DNA from: an uncultured Johnsonella sp.
Lineage (GTDB): Bacteria > Bacillota > Clostridia > Lachnospirales > Lachnospiraceae
Reading direction: 5' to 3'
DNA length: 21,006 nt
Assembly: GCA_900766185.1 (NCBI GenBank)
Contig: CAAFUL010000022.1
Location: 1-21,006 of the forward strand
Part shown: one piece after another, positions 7,362 to 14,494 of the stretch
Numbering within the stretch: the stretch's first letter is position 1
How the letters are laid out: the number at the start of each line of letters is the position of its first letter
Program-made: the position numbers and the translations under genes
The notes under the pieces: generated by a model
Seen by the model: only the letters and a program-made list of their open reading frames with translations
What the model was told of the DNA's origin: nothing
Databases searched by the model: none

Positions 7362-8066
7362 ATGGAAGAGAAAAAGAAAATAAATATAGGCAGTAAAATA
7401 ATCTTGCTTGTGGCTTTACTGTGCTGTGTTTTGGCATATTTTTTTATACCGGCTGTAAATCAAATTTTTAACAAGGTATTTGTGATGTTTGCAAGTGGTG
7501 ATTTTACCGAGGTAAAGCAGTTTATATCTTCTTACGGCGTATATGCGGCAGCTATTTCATTTGCATTGATGGTCTTACAATCAATAGTTGCACCGCTGCC
7601 CGCATTTGTACTGACCTTTGCCAATGCTAATCTTTTCGGCTGGTGGCAGGGAGCTATACTTTCATGGAGCAGCGCCATGGCAGGGGCGGCAGTTTGCTTT
7701 TATATAGCAAGAATTTTAGGTAGAGATGTGGCGGAAAGGCTTACAAGTAAAGTCGGACTAAAGCAAATAGACGAGTTTTTTGAAAAATACGGCAACAATA
7801 CCATACTTATATGCAGACTCCTGCCCTTTGTGTCCTTTGATTATGTAAGTTATGCGGCAGGGCTTACCTCGATGTCTTTTTGGGATTTCTTTATAGCTAC
7901 AGGCATAGGTCAGCTTCCGGCAACCATAGTGTATTCCTATGTAGGAGGTTTTCTTACCGGAGGAGCAAGACTTTTTATGTTGGGACTGCTTATAATGTTT
8001 GCTATAGTAAGCCTTATATTTATGTTCAGAACCATATACATGAATAAGCATAAGAAGAAAGCTTAA
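7362..8066 (+). CDS. Second TVP38/TMEM64 (VTT) membrane protein
   Basis: This 234-aa membrane protein has a VTT domain at about residues 65-200. Visible motifs are VAPLPAFVLTFANANLFG (76-93), the small-residue helix SSAMAGAAVCFYIARILGRD (residues 103-122), CRLLPFVSFDYVSYAAGLT (151-169), and the end QLPATIVYSYVGG (184-196). An N-terminal helix spans about 12-30 and a C-terminal helix about 203-224. ATG 7362 was chosen because AGGGGG (7351-7356) lies 5 bases upstream; the GTG at 7359 would be too close. It follows the Fe-S gene by 16 bases in the same operon. It is clearly diverged from the first TVP38 protein, so the pair may be subunits rather than a recent duplication. Positions 8067-8252 after it hold no clear terminator or other feature. 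Confidence 0.87.
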   Translation: MEEKKKINIGSKIILLVALLCCVLAYFFIPAVNQIFNKVFVMFASGDFTEVKQFISSYGVYAAAISFALMVLQSIVAPLPAFVLTFANANLFGWWQGAILSWSSAMAGAAVCFYIARILGRDVAERLTSKVGLKQIDEFFEKYGNNTILICRLLPFVSFDYVSYAAGLTSMSFWDFFIATGIGQLPATIVYSYVGGFLTGGARLFMLGLLIMFAIVSLIFMFRTIYMNKHKKKA

Positions 8067-8252
8067 AGATGCAGTTAAACTCGGATGCGTCTTGAAACTA
8101 TGAAAATCTGTGCTATTTATATAAAATATATATTGCTGCATAATGAATAAATGCAAGAATTCGGTCTTATAGCAGCTATCTATAATACTTTTATAAAATA
8201 TTGTGCAATTTTAAGTTTTAAGATACAACCTAATTCATAAGGAAGATATTTT

Positions 8253-9605
8253 ATGAAGGCTATAATTTTTTTTACCAGAGTGCCTATTGCAGGCAAGACC
8301 AAAACCAGAATGCAGCCTTACTTAAGCCCTGACGAATGTGCAGTCTTGCATAAGGCTATGATTAAGGATATCTATAAGGAGTGCAGCAAAACGCCGGCGG
8401 ATATTTTTGTATACTATACACCTTTGGAGGGGCTTGAGAGACTTCAAAAAATTATAGGAACAAAACATGCATACAAGTTACAAAATGGAGAGCATCTTGG
8501 TGAAAAAATGTATAATGCGATAGCCGAGGTACTTGATTTGGGCTATGAGTCCTGTATACTTATAGGAAGTGATATTGCGGAGCTTAGAAAAAAGTACCTT
8601 AATAGAGCCTTTGATAAACTTGAGTATGCGGATATAGTATTTGGAAAGACGGTTGACGGCGGTTATTATTTGCTAGGCATGAAAAGAGCTGTAAAAGAAG
8701 TATTTGAAGTGGAAAAATACGGCAACAGTGATGTATTTGCCAATACATTAAAAAAACTGTCAAACCTGGGATTAAAGATAGCCTATACCAAAACCTTGTA
8801 TGATATAGATACCAAAGATGACCTTGCACTGCATAGGCAAAGACTTAGAAAGTATGCAGAAAGGCATAGCAAGCATTATAAAGAGTTGCAAAAAAGAAAC
8901 TTGGGTAAATTTGCACTTGATAAACTAAAGATTTCTATAATTATTCCTGTGTATAACGAAGAAAAGACCATAGTAAACTTACAAAGGCAGCTTGAGAGCT
9001 TATATGGAAAATGTGAAATAATCTTTGTGGACGGAGACAGTATGGATGCTACAATAAGTCTTATAGACAAAAAATATAAGCTTTTTAAGAGCGAAAAGGG
9101 AAGGGCTGCTCAGATGAATAAAGGTGCTTTAGAAAGTAGAGGGGATGTACTTTTATTTTTGCACAGTGACAGCATTCTTCCTAAAAAGGCTCTTTCACAG
9201 ATTAAAAAAGTAATGAAAGACTATGAGGCGGGTTGTTTTGGAATAAATTTTAACACAAGAAGTATACTTATGAAAATCTGTGCTCTAATGTCTAATTACA
9301 GGGCAGCTATAGGGCATATAATGTTTGGAGATCAGGGTATATTTATTGACAGAGCTACATTTTTTAAGCTGGGCATGTTTCCTAAGCTTCCTATTATGGA
9401 AGATTATCAATTATCGCTTAGTCTTAAAAGTAAAACAATCAAGACAGCTATGACTAAAAGCCATATCACTACTTCTGACAGAAGGTTTACAGGAAACAGT
9501 ATAGATAAACTCAAACTTATGTTAAAGATGCACAGACTTAGAAGTATGTATAGAAAAGGTGTTGATATAGAAAAGATAGCTTCTTTGTATAAGGATAAAA
9601 GATAG
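8253..9605 (+). CDS. Fused two-domain transferase: TIGR04282-like plus TIGR04283-like glycosyltransferase
   Basis: The 450-aa protein joins two nucleotide-sugar-type transferases. Residues 1-200 match the DUF2064/TIGR04282 family (CofC-like fold): PIAGKTKTR (11-19), LIGSD (103-107), and TVDGGYYLLG (133-142). Residues 226-450 are a GT-A family 2 domain of TIGR04283 type: SIIIPVYNEE (228-237), FVDGDSMDAT (258-267), GRAAQMNKGA (283-292), FLHSDS (302-307, normally FLHAD), GDQGIFI (359-365) and IMEDYQLS (381-388). The two families are usually separate neighbours, named rSAM/selenodomain-associated transferases 1 and 2 or arsenosugar-biosynthesis glycosyltransferases. The substrates are unproven. 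GGAAG precedes ATG 8253, and the next gene starts 11 bases after the stop. Confidence 0.88.
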   Translation: MKAIIFFTRVPIAGKTKTRMQPYLSPDECAVLHKAMIKDIYKECSKTPADIFVYYTPLEGLERLQKIIGTKHAYKLQNGEHLGEKMYNAIAEVLDLGYESCILIGSDIAELRKKYLNRAFDKLEYADIVFGKTVDGGYYLLGMKRAVKEVFEVEKYGNSDVFANTLKKLSNLGLKIAYTKTLYDIDTKDDLALHRQRLRKYAERHSKHYKELQKRNLGKFALDKLKISIIIPVYNEEKTIVNLQRQLESLYGKCEIIFVDGDSMDATISLIDKKYKLFKSEKGRAAQMNKGALESRGDVLLFLHSDSILPKKALSQIKKVMKDYEAGCFGINFNTRSILMKICALMSNYRAAIGHIMFGDQGIFIDRATFFKLGMFPKLPIMEDYQLSLSLKSKTIKTAMTKSHITTSDRRFTGNSIDKLKLMLKMHRLRSMYRKGVDIEKIASLYKDKR

Positions 9606-9616
9606 GCGGTTATTAT

Positions 9617-10615
9617 ATGGAAGCGGTAAAAGGCTTAAAGGATTTTATAAAAACAAAAAAATACAGACAGGCTTTAGATTTACCGGATAGGGTAGAGGAA
9701 GTGTATGAACCTTTGGCACAGGGTGAGTATAATAAAAATTATGTATTCACACATCCGAAACTTAATAAAAAGCTGGTACTTAGGATCAATTTTGGCAGTC
9801 AGATGCATCTGGAAAAACAGATAGAATACGAATTTAATGCACTTAAACTGCTTGGGGACTCAGGCAGAACGCCTAAAGCCTTATATGTGGATGCCACGCT
9901 CTCTAAGATTGACTACGGAATTATGGTAATGGAGTTTTTGGAAGGGACGCATCTTGACTATAAGAAGGATTTAAAGGCGGCGGCTTTTTGTCTTGCGGAT
10001 ATACATGCTGTAGCCCTGCCCAAAGAAAACACACTTATAGTACCTGAAAATCCGGTGGTTGCGGTATTTAAAGAGTGTGAAGATATGTTTTTGGTATATG
10101 AAACTTCCGACTTGGCTGATAAATCAAAAAAAGAAAAAATAAGAACCATGCTTGAAAGGGTGAAAAAACTCAGTAAAGCACAGGAGCTTGGAAGTTCTTA
10201 TAAGTGCTGTATTAATACAGAACTTAATTCAAGTAATTTTTTGATTGATGAGGGTAAAGCTTTTCTTGTTGACTGGGAAAAGCCGATAATAGGAGAGGCA
10301 GCGCAGGATTTGGCACATTTTTTGGCACCTACTACAAGCTTTTGGAAGACGGACATAATACTAAGCAGCAAAGAGCAGGATGATTTTATATCGGATTATA
10401 TAAATGCTGTGGGAGACAGATTTGATACAGCTAAGATAGAAGAAAGGACGAAGTACTATATTCCACTTAATTGTATGCGTGGTATAACATGGTGTGCTAT
10501 GGCTTGGATACAATATAAAAAAGCCGATAAGGGTCTTAGAAACGAGTTTACTGCAAGAAAACTTGATGCCTATCTTAGTGATGAATTTTTGGAATTGGTA
10601 GATAAGAGGATTTAG
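9617..10615 (+). CDS. APH/choline-kinase-fold phosphotransferase with altered catalytic loop
   Basis: This 332-aa protein has the aminoglycoside/choline phosphotransferase fold (PF01636-like). Its features include GEYNKNYVF (36-44, a glycine-loop equivalent), VLRIN (54-58), the helix Glu in YEFNALKLL (71-79), MEFLEG (105-110), LADIHAV (126-132), and the Mg-binding LVDWEKP (217-223). The catalytic loop, normally HxDLxxxN, reads NTELNSSN (200-207): His is replaced by Asn and the catalytic Asp by Glu, while the final Asn is kept. It is probably a small-molecule kinase acting with the adjacent fused transferase, or a pseudokinase. It starts 11 bases after the transferase and ends 2 bases before the next ATG, so it is the middle gene of a tight three-gene operon. 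Confidence 0.82.
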   Translation: MEAVKGLKDFIKTKKYRQALDLPDRVEEVYEPLAQGEYNKNYVFTHPKLNKKLVLRINFGSQMHLEKQIEYEFNALKLLGDSGRTPKALYVDATLSKIDYGIMVMEFLEGTHLDYKKDLKAAAFCLADIHAVALPKENTLIVPENPVVAVFKECEDMFLVYETSDLADKSKKEKIRTMLERVKKLSKAQELGSSYKCCINTELNSSNFLIDEGKAFLVDWEKPIIGEAAQDLAHFLAPTTSFWKTDIILSSKEQDDFISDYINAVGDRFDTAKIEERTKYYIPLNCMRGITWCAMAWIQYKKADKGLRNEFTARKLDAYLSDEFLELVDKRI

Positions 10616-10617
10616 AT

Positions 10618-11046
10618 ATGAGCGAAGAAGAAATAAAGGAACTTTTCCTAAAAGGCATAGACTGCTCACAGGTGGTAACGGAAAACTTTGCCGATGAACT
10701 CGGTTATGACAAGGATTTTATGAGAAAAATGTCGGCTTGTTTTGGCGGAGGTATGCTGCGTGGTGAAACTTGCGGTTCGGTAATAGCCGGACTTATGCTT
10801 ATAGGATTAAAATACGGTCATAGTAGGGAAGATGATGCAGCTCAAAAGCAGCTTATGAGAAAAAAGTCCGAGGAATTTAAAAAAAGGTTTGTGGAAAGGT
10901 ATGAAAGCACCATGTGCAGAGAACTTTTAGGTTACGACCTTTCAAAACCCGAGGAACTGGGGCTTGCTTTAGAAAGCGGAAGACTGTTTAGTTTTTGTCC
11001 GAGGCTTACAAAGGATACCATAGATATACTTAAAGAGCTCTTATAA
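10618..11046 (+). CDS. C_GCAxxG_C_C family protein
   Basis: This 142-aa protein belongs to the Cys-rich family PF09719 (C_GCAxxG_C_C), small putative redox or metal proteins common in strict anaerobes and often encoded beside Fe-S or transport genes. Conserved positions are GIDCSQ (Cys16), SACFGGGM (Cys41), ETCGSVIAGLMLIG (Cys52; the family usually has CGA), MCRELLGYDL (Cys100), and FCPRL (Cys127). It has no signal peptide and should be cytoplasmic. ATG 10618 lies 2 bases after the preceding stop, with AGAGGA upstream inside that gene, giving strong coupling to the kinase. A terminator follows at 11100. The biochemical function of the family is not established. Confidence 0.85.
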   Translation: MSEEEIKELFLKGIDCSQVVTENFADELGYDKDFMRKMSACFGGGMLRGETCGSVIAGLMLIGLKYGHSREDDAAQKQLMRKKSEEFKKRFVERYESTMCRELLGYDLSKPEELGLALESGRLFSFCPRLTKDTIDILKELL

Positions 11047-11099
11047 AAATAAGAACTTTTCATAGTAAGAGCAAGACCGTACATATTACTGTAATAGAT

Positions 11100-11123
11100 A
11101 ACTTATAAAAGATAAGTTCTTTT
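11100..11123 (+). terminator. Intrinsic terminator of the transferase-kinase operon
   Basis: AACTTAT (11100-11106) and ATAAGTT (11112-11118) form a 7-bp stem with loop AAAAG, followed by CTTTT. It lies 54 bases after the C_GCAxxG_C_C gene and separates it from the second rhodanese lipoprotein, which therefore probably has its own promoter. Confidence 0.65.
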
Positions 11124-11192
11124 ATAACAAAGAAAATAAAGGCAGTTATATTTGCTTTTAAATAAATATATTTTTTCAGGAGGATGAAAAAA

Positions 11193-12035
11193 ATGAAGAG
11201 GTTAGGTTTAAAATTATTATTGGTAGCCGGATTATCCGCACTTTGGATAAGCGGATGTTCAAGCAGTTCAACAAGTAATACAAGTGCAGCAGCAGGTGAG
11301 ACAAGTGCAGCAGCACAGGCGGATGGTGCTTATCAATATGTATCAGCTGATGATGCGGTTAAGGCTGCAGCGGGAACGGATGTCCATGTGCTTGATGTGC
11401 GTGAATGGGGAGAGTATGCCAAGGGAAGACTTGCAAACTCATACTGGAGTCCTGTATTTCCGCTTGAGGATACAAGTCTTGAGGAAAGCTTAAAGGAATT
11501 TGCCCTTGCTAAGTTAAATGACGGTAAGAACATCTATATTGTATGTAACAGCGGAAAAAGAGGTGCCGAGAAAGCAACAGCCGTACTTAAAGATGCAGGT
11601 TTTGACGCTTCTAAGCTCTATACCGTAGAGGGCGGTGCAAAGGCATTAAGTGCTAAAAAAGAGTTTAATACAAGCAGAATTGACGAGGCTATAGATTGGA
11701 AGTATATAGACGGCAAAGAGTTCCTTGCTTTAAGCGGTGCACAGGTAGTGGATGTAAGAGATGCCGATACTTATAAAAAAGGACATCTTGCAGGTTCTTC
11801 AAATGTACCGTTAAAGGAGTTTGAGGACAGTGCTGCACAGAGTGCAATGTACGAATTTGGCAAGGCAAATCTTGATCCTACAAAGCCTGTATATTTCTTA
11901 TGCTACAGCGGAAACAAGTGTGCAAAGACCGGAATATCAGTACTTAAGGATGCCGGATTTGATGCGGATAACTTATTTATAATAAAGGACGGAGCAAAGG
12001 ATGCTGATATTTCAGCAGCATTTGTTACTGAGTAA
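11193..12035 (+). CDS. Second double-rhodanese lipoprotein
   Basis: This 280-aa protein has a lipoprotein signal with lipobox ISGC (Cys22) and a Ser/Ala/Thr-rich linker encoded in part by a 21-base direct repeat. Two rhodanese domains follow. Domain 1 (about 48-155) has HVLDVREWGEYAKGRL and active loop VCNSGKRGA (Cys118). Domain 2 (about 168-275) has VVDVRDADTYKKGHLAGSSN and active loop LCYSGNKCA (Cys237). Unlike the first lipoprotein, both loops look like complete rhodanese Cys loops. Start ATG 11193 is preferred because AGGAGG (11178-11183) sits 9 bases upstream; the ATG at 11184 touches that site. It is expected on the outer face of the membrane, moving sulfane sulfur or a related species. 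The substrate is unknown. Confidence 0.9.
   Translation: MKRLGLKLLLVAGLSALWISGCSSSSTSNTSAAAGETSAAAQADGAYQYVSADDAVKAAAGTDVHVLDVREWGEYAKGRLANSYWSPVFPLEDTSLEESLKEFALAKLNDGKNIYIVCNSGKRGAEKATAVLKDAGFDASKLYTVEGGAKALSAKKEFNTSRIDEAIDWKYIDGKEFLALSGAQVVDVRDADTYKKGHLAGSSNVPLKEFEDSAAQSAMYEFGKANLDPTKPVYFLCYSGNKCAKTGISVLKDAGFDADNLFIIKDGAKDADISAAFVTE
11280..11315 (+). repeat. 21-base direct repeat in the lipoprotein linker
   Basis: ACAAGTGCAGCAGCA occurs at 11280-11294 and again at 11301-11315, 21 bases (seven codons) apart and in frame. It encodes two TSAAA units of the flexible linker between the lipid anchor and the first rhodanese domain. Such a repeat can change linker length by slippage. Confidence 0.7.
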
Positions 12036-12102
12036 AAGTATTAAAAAACAGTTTAATTTGATATAAATTAAAATACCTTTGCAGTTTAGGTGGGTCATTT
12101 AT

Positions 12103-12234
12103 ATTCGTCAAAAATCTTTATATTTGATTTATAAGTCAGACTAAGATGAATGACGGTAGTAGCCTGATAAATATATATGCATAAGCTATCAAATGAAAGA
12201 CGGCTTTTGGGTGTATGTTTATCTAAACTAAGCC
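12103..12234 (+). repeat. Dispersed repeat, family A, copy 2 (degenerate)
   Basis: The segment shows the family order of motifs: ATTCGTCAAAAA (12103 onward), a run matching ATTTGATTTATAA, then GACTAAGATGAAT, ACGGTAGTAGCCTGATAAAT, AT-rich arms, CTTTTGGG and TATCTAAACTA near 12230. The order agrees with the reverse complement of 20850-21006, but substitutions and gaps are more numerous than in copy 1. It ends 3 bases before the CIRCE palindrome. Positions 12036-12102 hold only a weak AT-rich hairpin. Confidence 0.65.
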
Positions 12235-12236
12235 TC

Positions 12237-12283
12237 AAGCAAAATATTAGCACTCATTTTTAATGAGTGCTAATATTTTGCTT
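12237..12283 (+). promoter_or_regulatory. CIRCE operator (HrcA site) upstream of htpG
   Basis: TTAGCACTC (12247-12255), a 9-base spacer and GAGTGCTAA (12265-12273) match the CIRCE consensus exactly. Complementarity extends outward to a perfect 22-bp inverted repeat (12237-12258 and 12262-12283) around TTT. The 3' end overlaps the -35 box of the htpG promoter, so bound HrcA should block polymerase. It predicts HrcA-controlled heat induction of htpG. Confidence 0.95.
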
Positions 12284-12310
12284 GACAGAGAATACTTTTC
12301 AGTTTAGTAT
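12282..12310 (+). promoter_or_regulatory. Sigma-A promoter of htpG
   Basis: TTGACA (12282-12287), a 17-base spacer and TAGTAT (12305-12310). The -35 box is embedded in the outer arm of the CIRCE palindrome. A start near 12317 gives a leader of about 36 bases with ribosome binding site AAAGGA before ATG 12353. Confidence 0.85.
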
Positions 12311-12352
12311 ATTCTTATTAAGTTTGTTATACATTAGAAAGGATATAGAAAA

Positions 12353-14389
12353 ATGGAACAAAAAAAGGGAAGTTTATCAATAAACAGTGAAAATATATTT
12401 CCGATTATAAAAAAATGGTTATATTCCGACCATGATATTTTTATAAGAGAGTTGGTATCCAATGCCTGTGATGCCATTACCAAGTTAAAAAAACTTTCTC
12501 TTATGGGAGAATACGAAGAAGGAAAAAGTGAAGAGTATAAAATATATGTAGAAATAAGCCCTAAGGCAAAGACTATAAGTTTTATAGACAACGGTATAGG
12601 CATGGACTATAAAGAGGTTGATGAATACATTAACCAGATAGCTTTTTCAGGAGCGAAGGACTTTCTTGATAAGTATAAGGACAAGGCAAATGAAGAGCAG
12701 ATCATAGGGCATTTCGGTCTTGGATTTTATTCGGCTTTTATGGTTGCCGACAGGGTTGAAATAGATACACTCTCATATAAGGCAGGATCGGAAGCGGTGC
12801 ATTGGGAAAGTAATGGCGGTACGGAATATGAGATGTCTGAGGGCAGCTTAAAAACTCACGGTACGAAAATCACCCTACACCTTAATGATAACAGCTATGA
12901 GTTTTCCAATGAATACAGGGTAAGGGAAGTACTTAATAAGTACTGTGCATTTATGCCTGTTTCAATATATCTTAAAGACAGTGATGCGGGCGAGCTTAGC
13001 GAAACTATAGATGTGGCTGATCTAAAAGATACGGATGTGGTTTTGGAGAAAATAACAGAGCCTGCAAAGACCGAGGAAAAGACTCTTGAAGACGGAACTA
13101 AGGAAGTGGTTGAAGTAGCTCCTGCAAGAGAGAAGGCAAAGATAAGAAAAAGAGAGGTTGCCGTAAACGATACCACACCTCTTTGGACTAAGCATCCTAA
13201 TGAATGCAGTGATGAGGACTATAAAGATTTCTACCGAAAAGTATTTATGGATTATAAAGAGCCGCTGTTTTGGATACATCTAAACATGGATTATCCTTTT
13301 AACCTAAAGGGTATACTTTATTTTCCAAAAATCAATACAGAGTATGACAGTATAGAAGGAACTATTAAGCTCTATAACAATCAGGTATTTATAGCCGATA
13401 ATATAAAAGAAGTTATACCTGAGTTTTTAATGCTTTTAAAGGGTGTTATAGACTGTCCGGATCTTCCTCTTAATGTGTCAAGAAGTGCTTTGCAAAATGA
13501 CGGTTTTGTGAAGAAGATATCCGATTATATATCCAAAAAGGTTGCGGATAAGTTAAGCGGTATGTGCAGAACCGACAGAGAAAACTATGAAAAGTATTGG
13601 GATGACATAGCTCCCTTTATTAAGTTCGGTTGCTTAAAGGATGAGAAATTCGCCGATAAAGTAAAAGACGGTATACTATTTAAAGACATTTACGATAAAT
13701 ATCAGACTTTTAAGGACTTGGAGCTTGAAGAAGCTAAAGAAGAGGTTAAGGAAGAGGAAGTTAAAGAAGAAGTAAAGGATAAAAAAGAAAATAAGATATA
13801 TTATGTTAATGATGTAAATGCTCAAAGTCAGTATATAAATATGTTTAAAGAGGCAAATAAGCAGGCGGTAGTACTTCCGCATAATATAGATATGCCTTTT
13901 ATTCAAAGCCTTGAAGCTAAGATGAAGGATGTCAAATTTGTAAGAATAGACGGTGAATTAAGCGAGGAGCTTGCAGGAAAAGAACATAGTGAAACTGAAA
14001 AAGAAAACTTTGATAAGCTTGTGCAAAGGGCAAAGGACTATCTTGCTCAGGATAAACTTAACATAGAGGTTAAAAGTCTTAAAAATGAAAAAATATCTTC
14101 GCTTTTAATTATTTCAGAAGAGTCAAGGCGTATGGAAGATATGATGAAGCAGTATGCAATGATGGGATTGGATCCTTCAATGTTTGGAGGAAATACGGAC
14201 AAAACACTTATACTTAACTCTTCGCACAGTCTTGTACAAAAGCTTTTAGCTACGGAAAATAAGGAAAATGAAAAATTAATAATAGAGCATCTTTATGACC
14301 TTGCAGAGCTTAGTAATTCAAGTCTCTCACCTGAAAGAATGAGTGCATTTATTCAAAGAGCCAATACTATACTTTCTATGATTGAATAA
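12353..14389 (+). CDS. htpG: Molecular chaperone HtpG (Hsp90)
   Basis: This is a 678-aa ATP-dependent cytosolic chaperone. The N-terminal GHKL ATPase domain shows the metal-binding Asn37 in LVSNACDAI, DNGIGM (79-84), GHFGLGFYSAFMV (119-131) and the GTKITL end (170-175). The middle domain carries the ATP-sensing Arg in NVSRSALQ (374-381). The C-terminal dimerisation domain includes the RMEDMMKQY region and finishes at 678. It is longer than most bacterial HtpG because of a charged insertion at about 232-268 and a second Glu/Lys-rich insertion at about 455-478. It is transcribed alone from the CIRCE promoter, and the next gene has its own promoter. Confidence 0.97.
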   Translation: MEQKKGSLSINSENIFPIIKKWLYSDHDIFIRELVSNACDAITKLKKLSLMGEYEEGKSEEYKIYVEISPKAKTISFIDNGIGMDYKEVDEYINQIAFSGAKDFLDKYKDKANEEQIIGHFGLGFYSAFMVADRVEIDTLSYKAGSEAVHWESNGGTEYEMSEGSLKTHGTKITLHLNDNSYEFSNEYRVREVLNKYCAFMPVSIYLKDSDAGELSETIDVADLKDTDVVLEKITEPAKTEEKTLEDGTKEVVEVAPAREKAKIRKREVAVNDTTPLWTKHPNECSDEDYKDFYRKVFMDYKEPLFWIHLNMDYPFNLKGILYFPKINTEYDSIEGTIKLYNNQVFIADNIKEVIPEFLMLLKGVIDCPDLPLNVSRSALQNDGFVKKISDYISKKVADKLSGMCRTDRENYEKYWDDIAPFIKFGCLKDEKFADKVKDGILFKDIYDKYQTFKDLELEEAKEEVKEEEVKEEVKDKKENKIYYVNDVNAQSQYINMFKEANKQAVVLPHNIDMPFIQSLEAKMKDVKFVRIDGELSEELAGKEHSETEKENFDKLVQRAKDYLAQDKLNIEVKSLKNEKISSLLIISEESRRMEDMMKQYAMMGLDPSMFGGNTDKTLILNSSHSLVQKLLATENKENEKLIIEHLYDLAELSNSSLSPERMSAFIQRANTILSMIE

Positions 14390-14403
14390 GCTTATAGGGG
14401 TGG

Positions 14404-14432
14404 TTGACACATACATGACTTTCTTTTATAAT
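14404..14432 (+). promoter_or_regulatory. Sigma-A promoter of the DegV-family gene
   Basis: TTGACA (14404-14409) and TATAAT (14427-14432), both perfect consensus, with 17-base spacing. A small inverted repeat ACTAC (14449-14453) / GTAGT (14461-14465) lies just downstream of the predicted start and could be an operator, but the evidence for that is slight. Confidence 0.85.
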
Positions 14433-14494
14433 GCAGATAGTTATCAATACTACATTTCAAGTAGTAGTATACAAGATGCATTAAGGAGAAGATT

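Noticed and set aside
7758..8156. Reverse-strand ORFs opposite the TVP38, Fe-S, pnp and cysK genes
   Set aside because: These are shadows of strongly coding forward frames, with no family motifs or ribosome binding sites of their own.
8099..9284. 16-base identity TATGAAAATCTGTGCT at 8099-8114 and 9269-9284
   Set aside because: One copy is coding and the other intergenic, with no similarity on either side. A chance match is plausible in AT-rich sequence.
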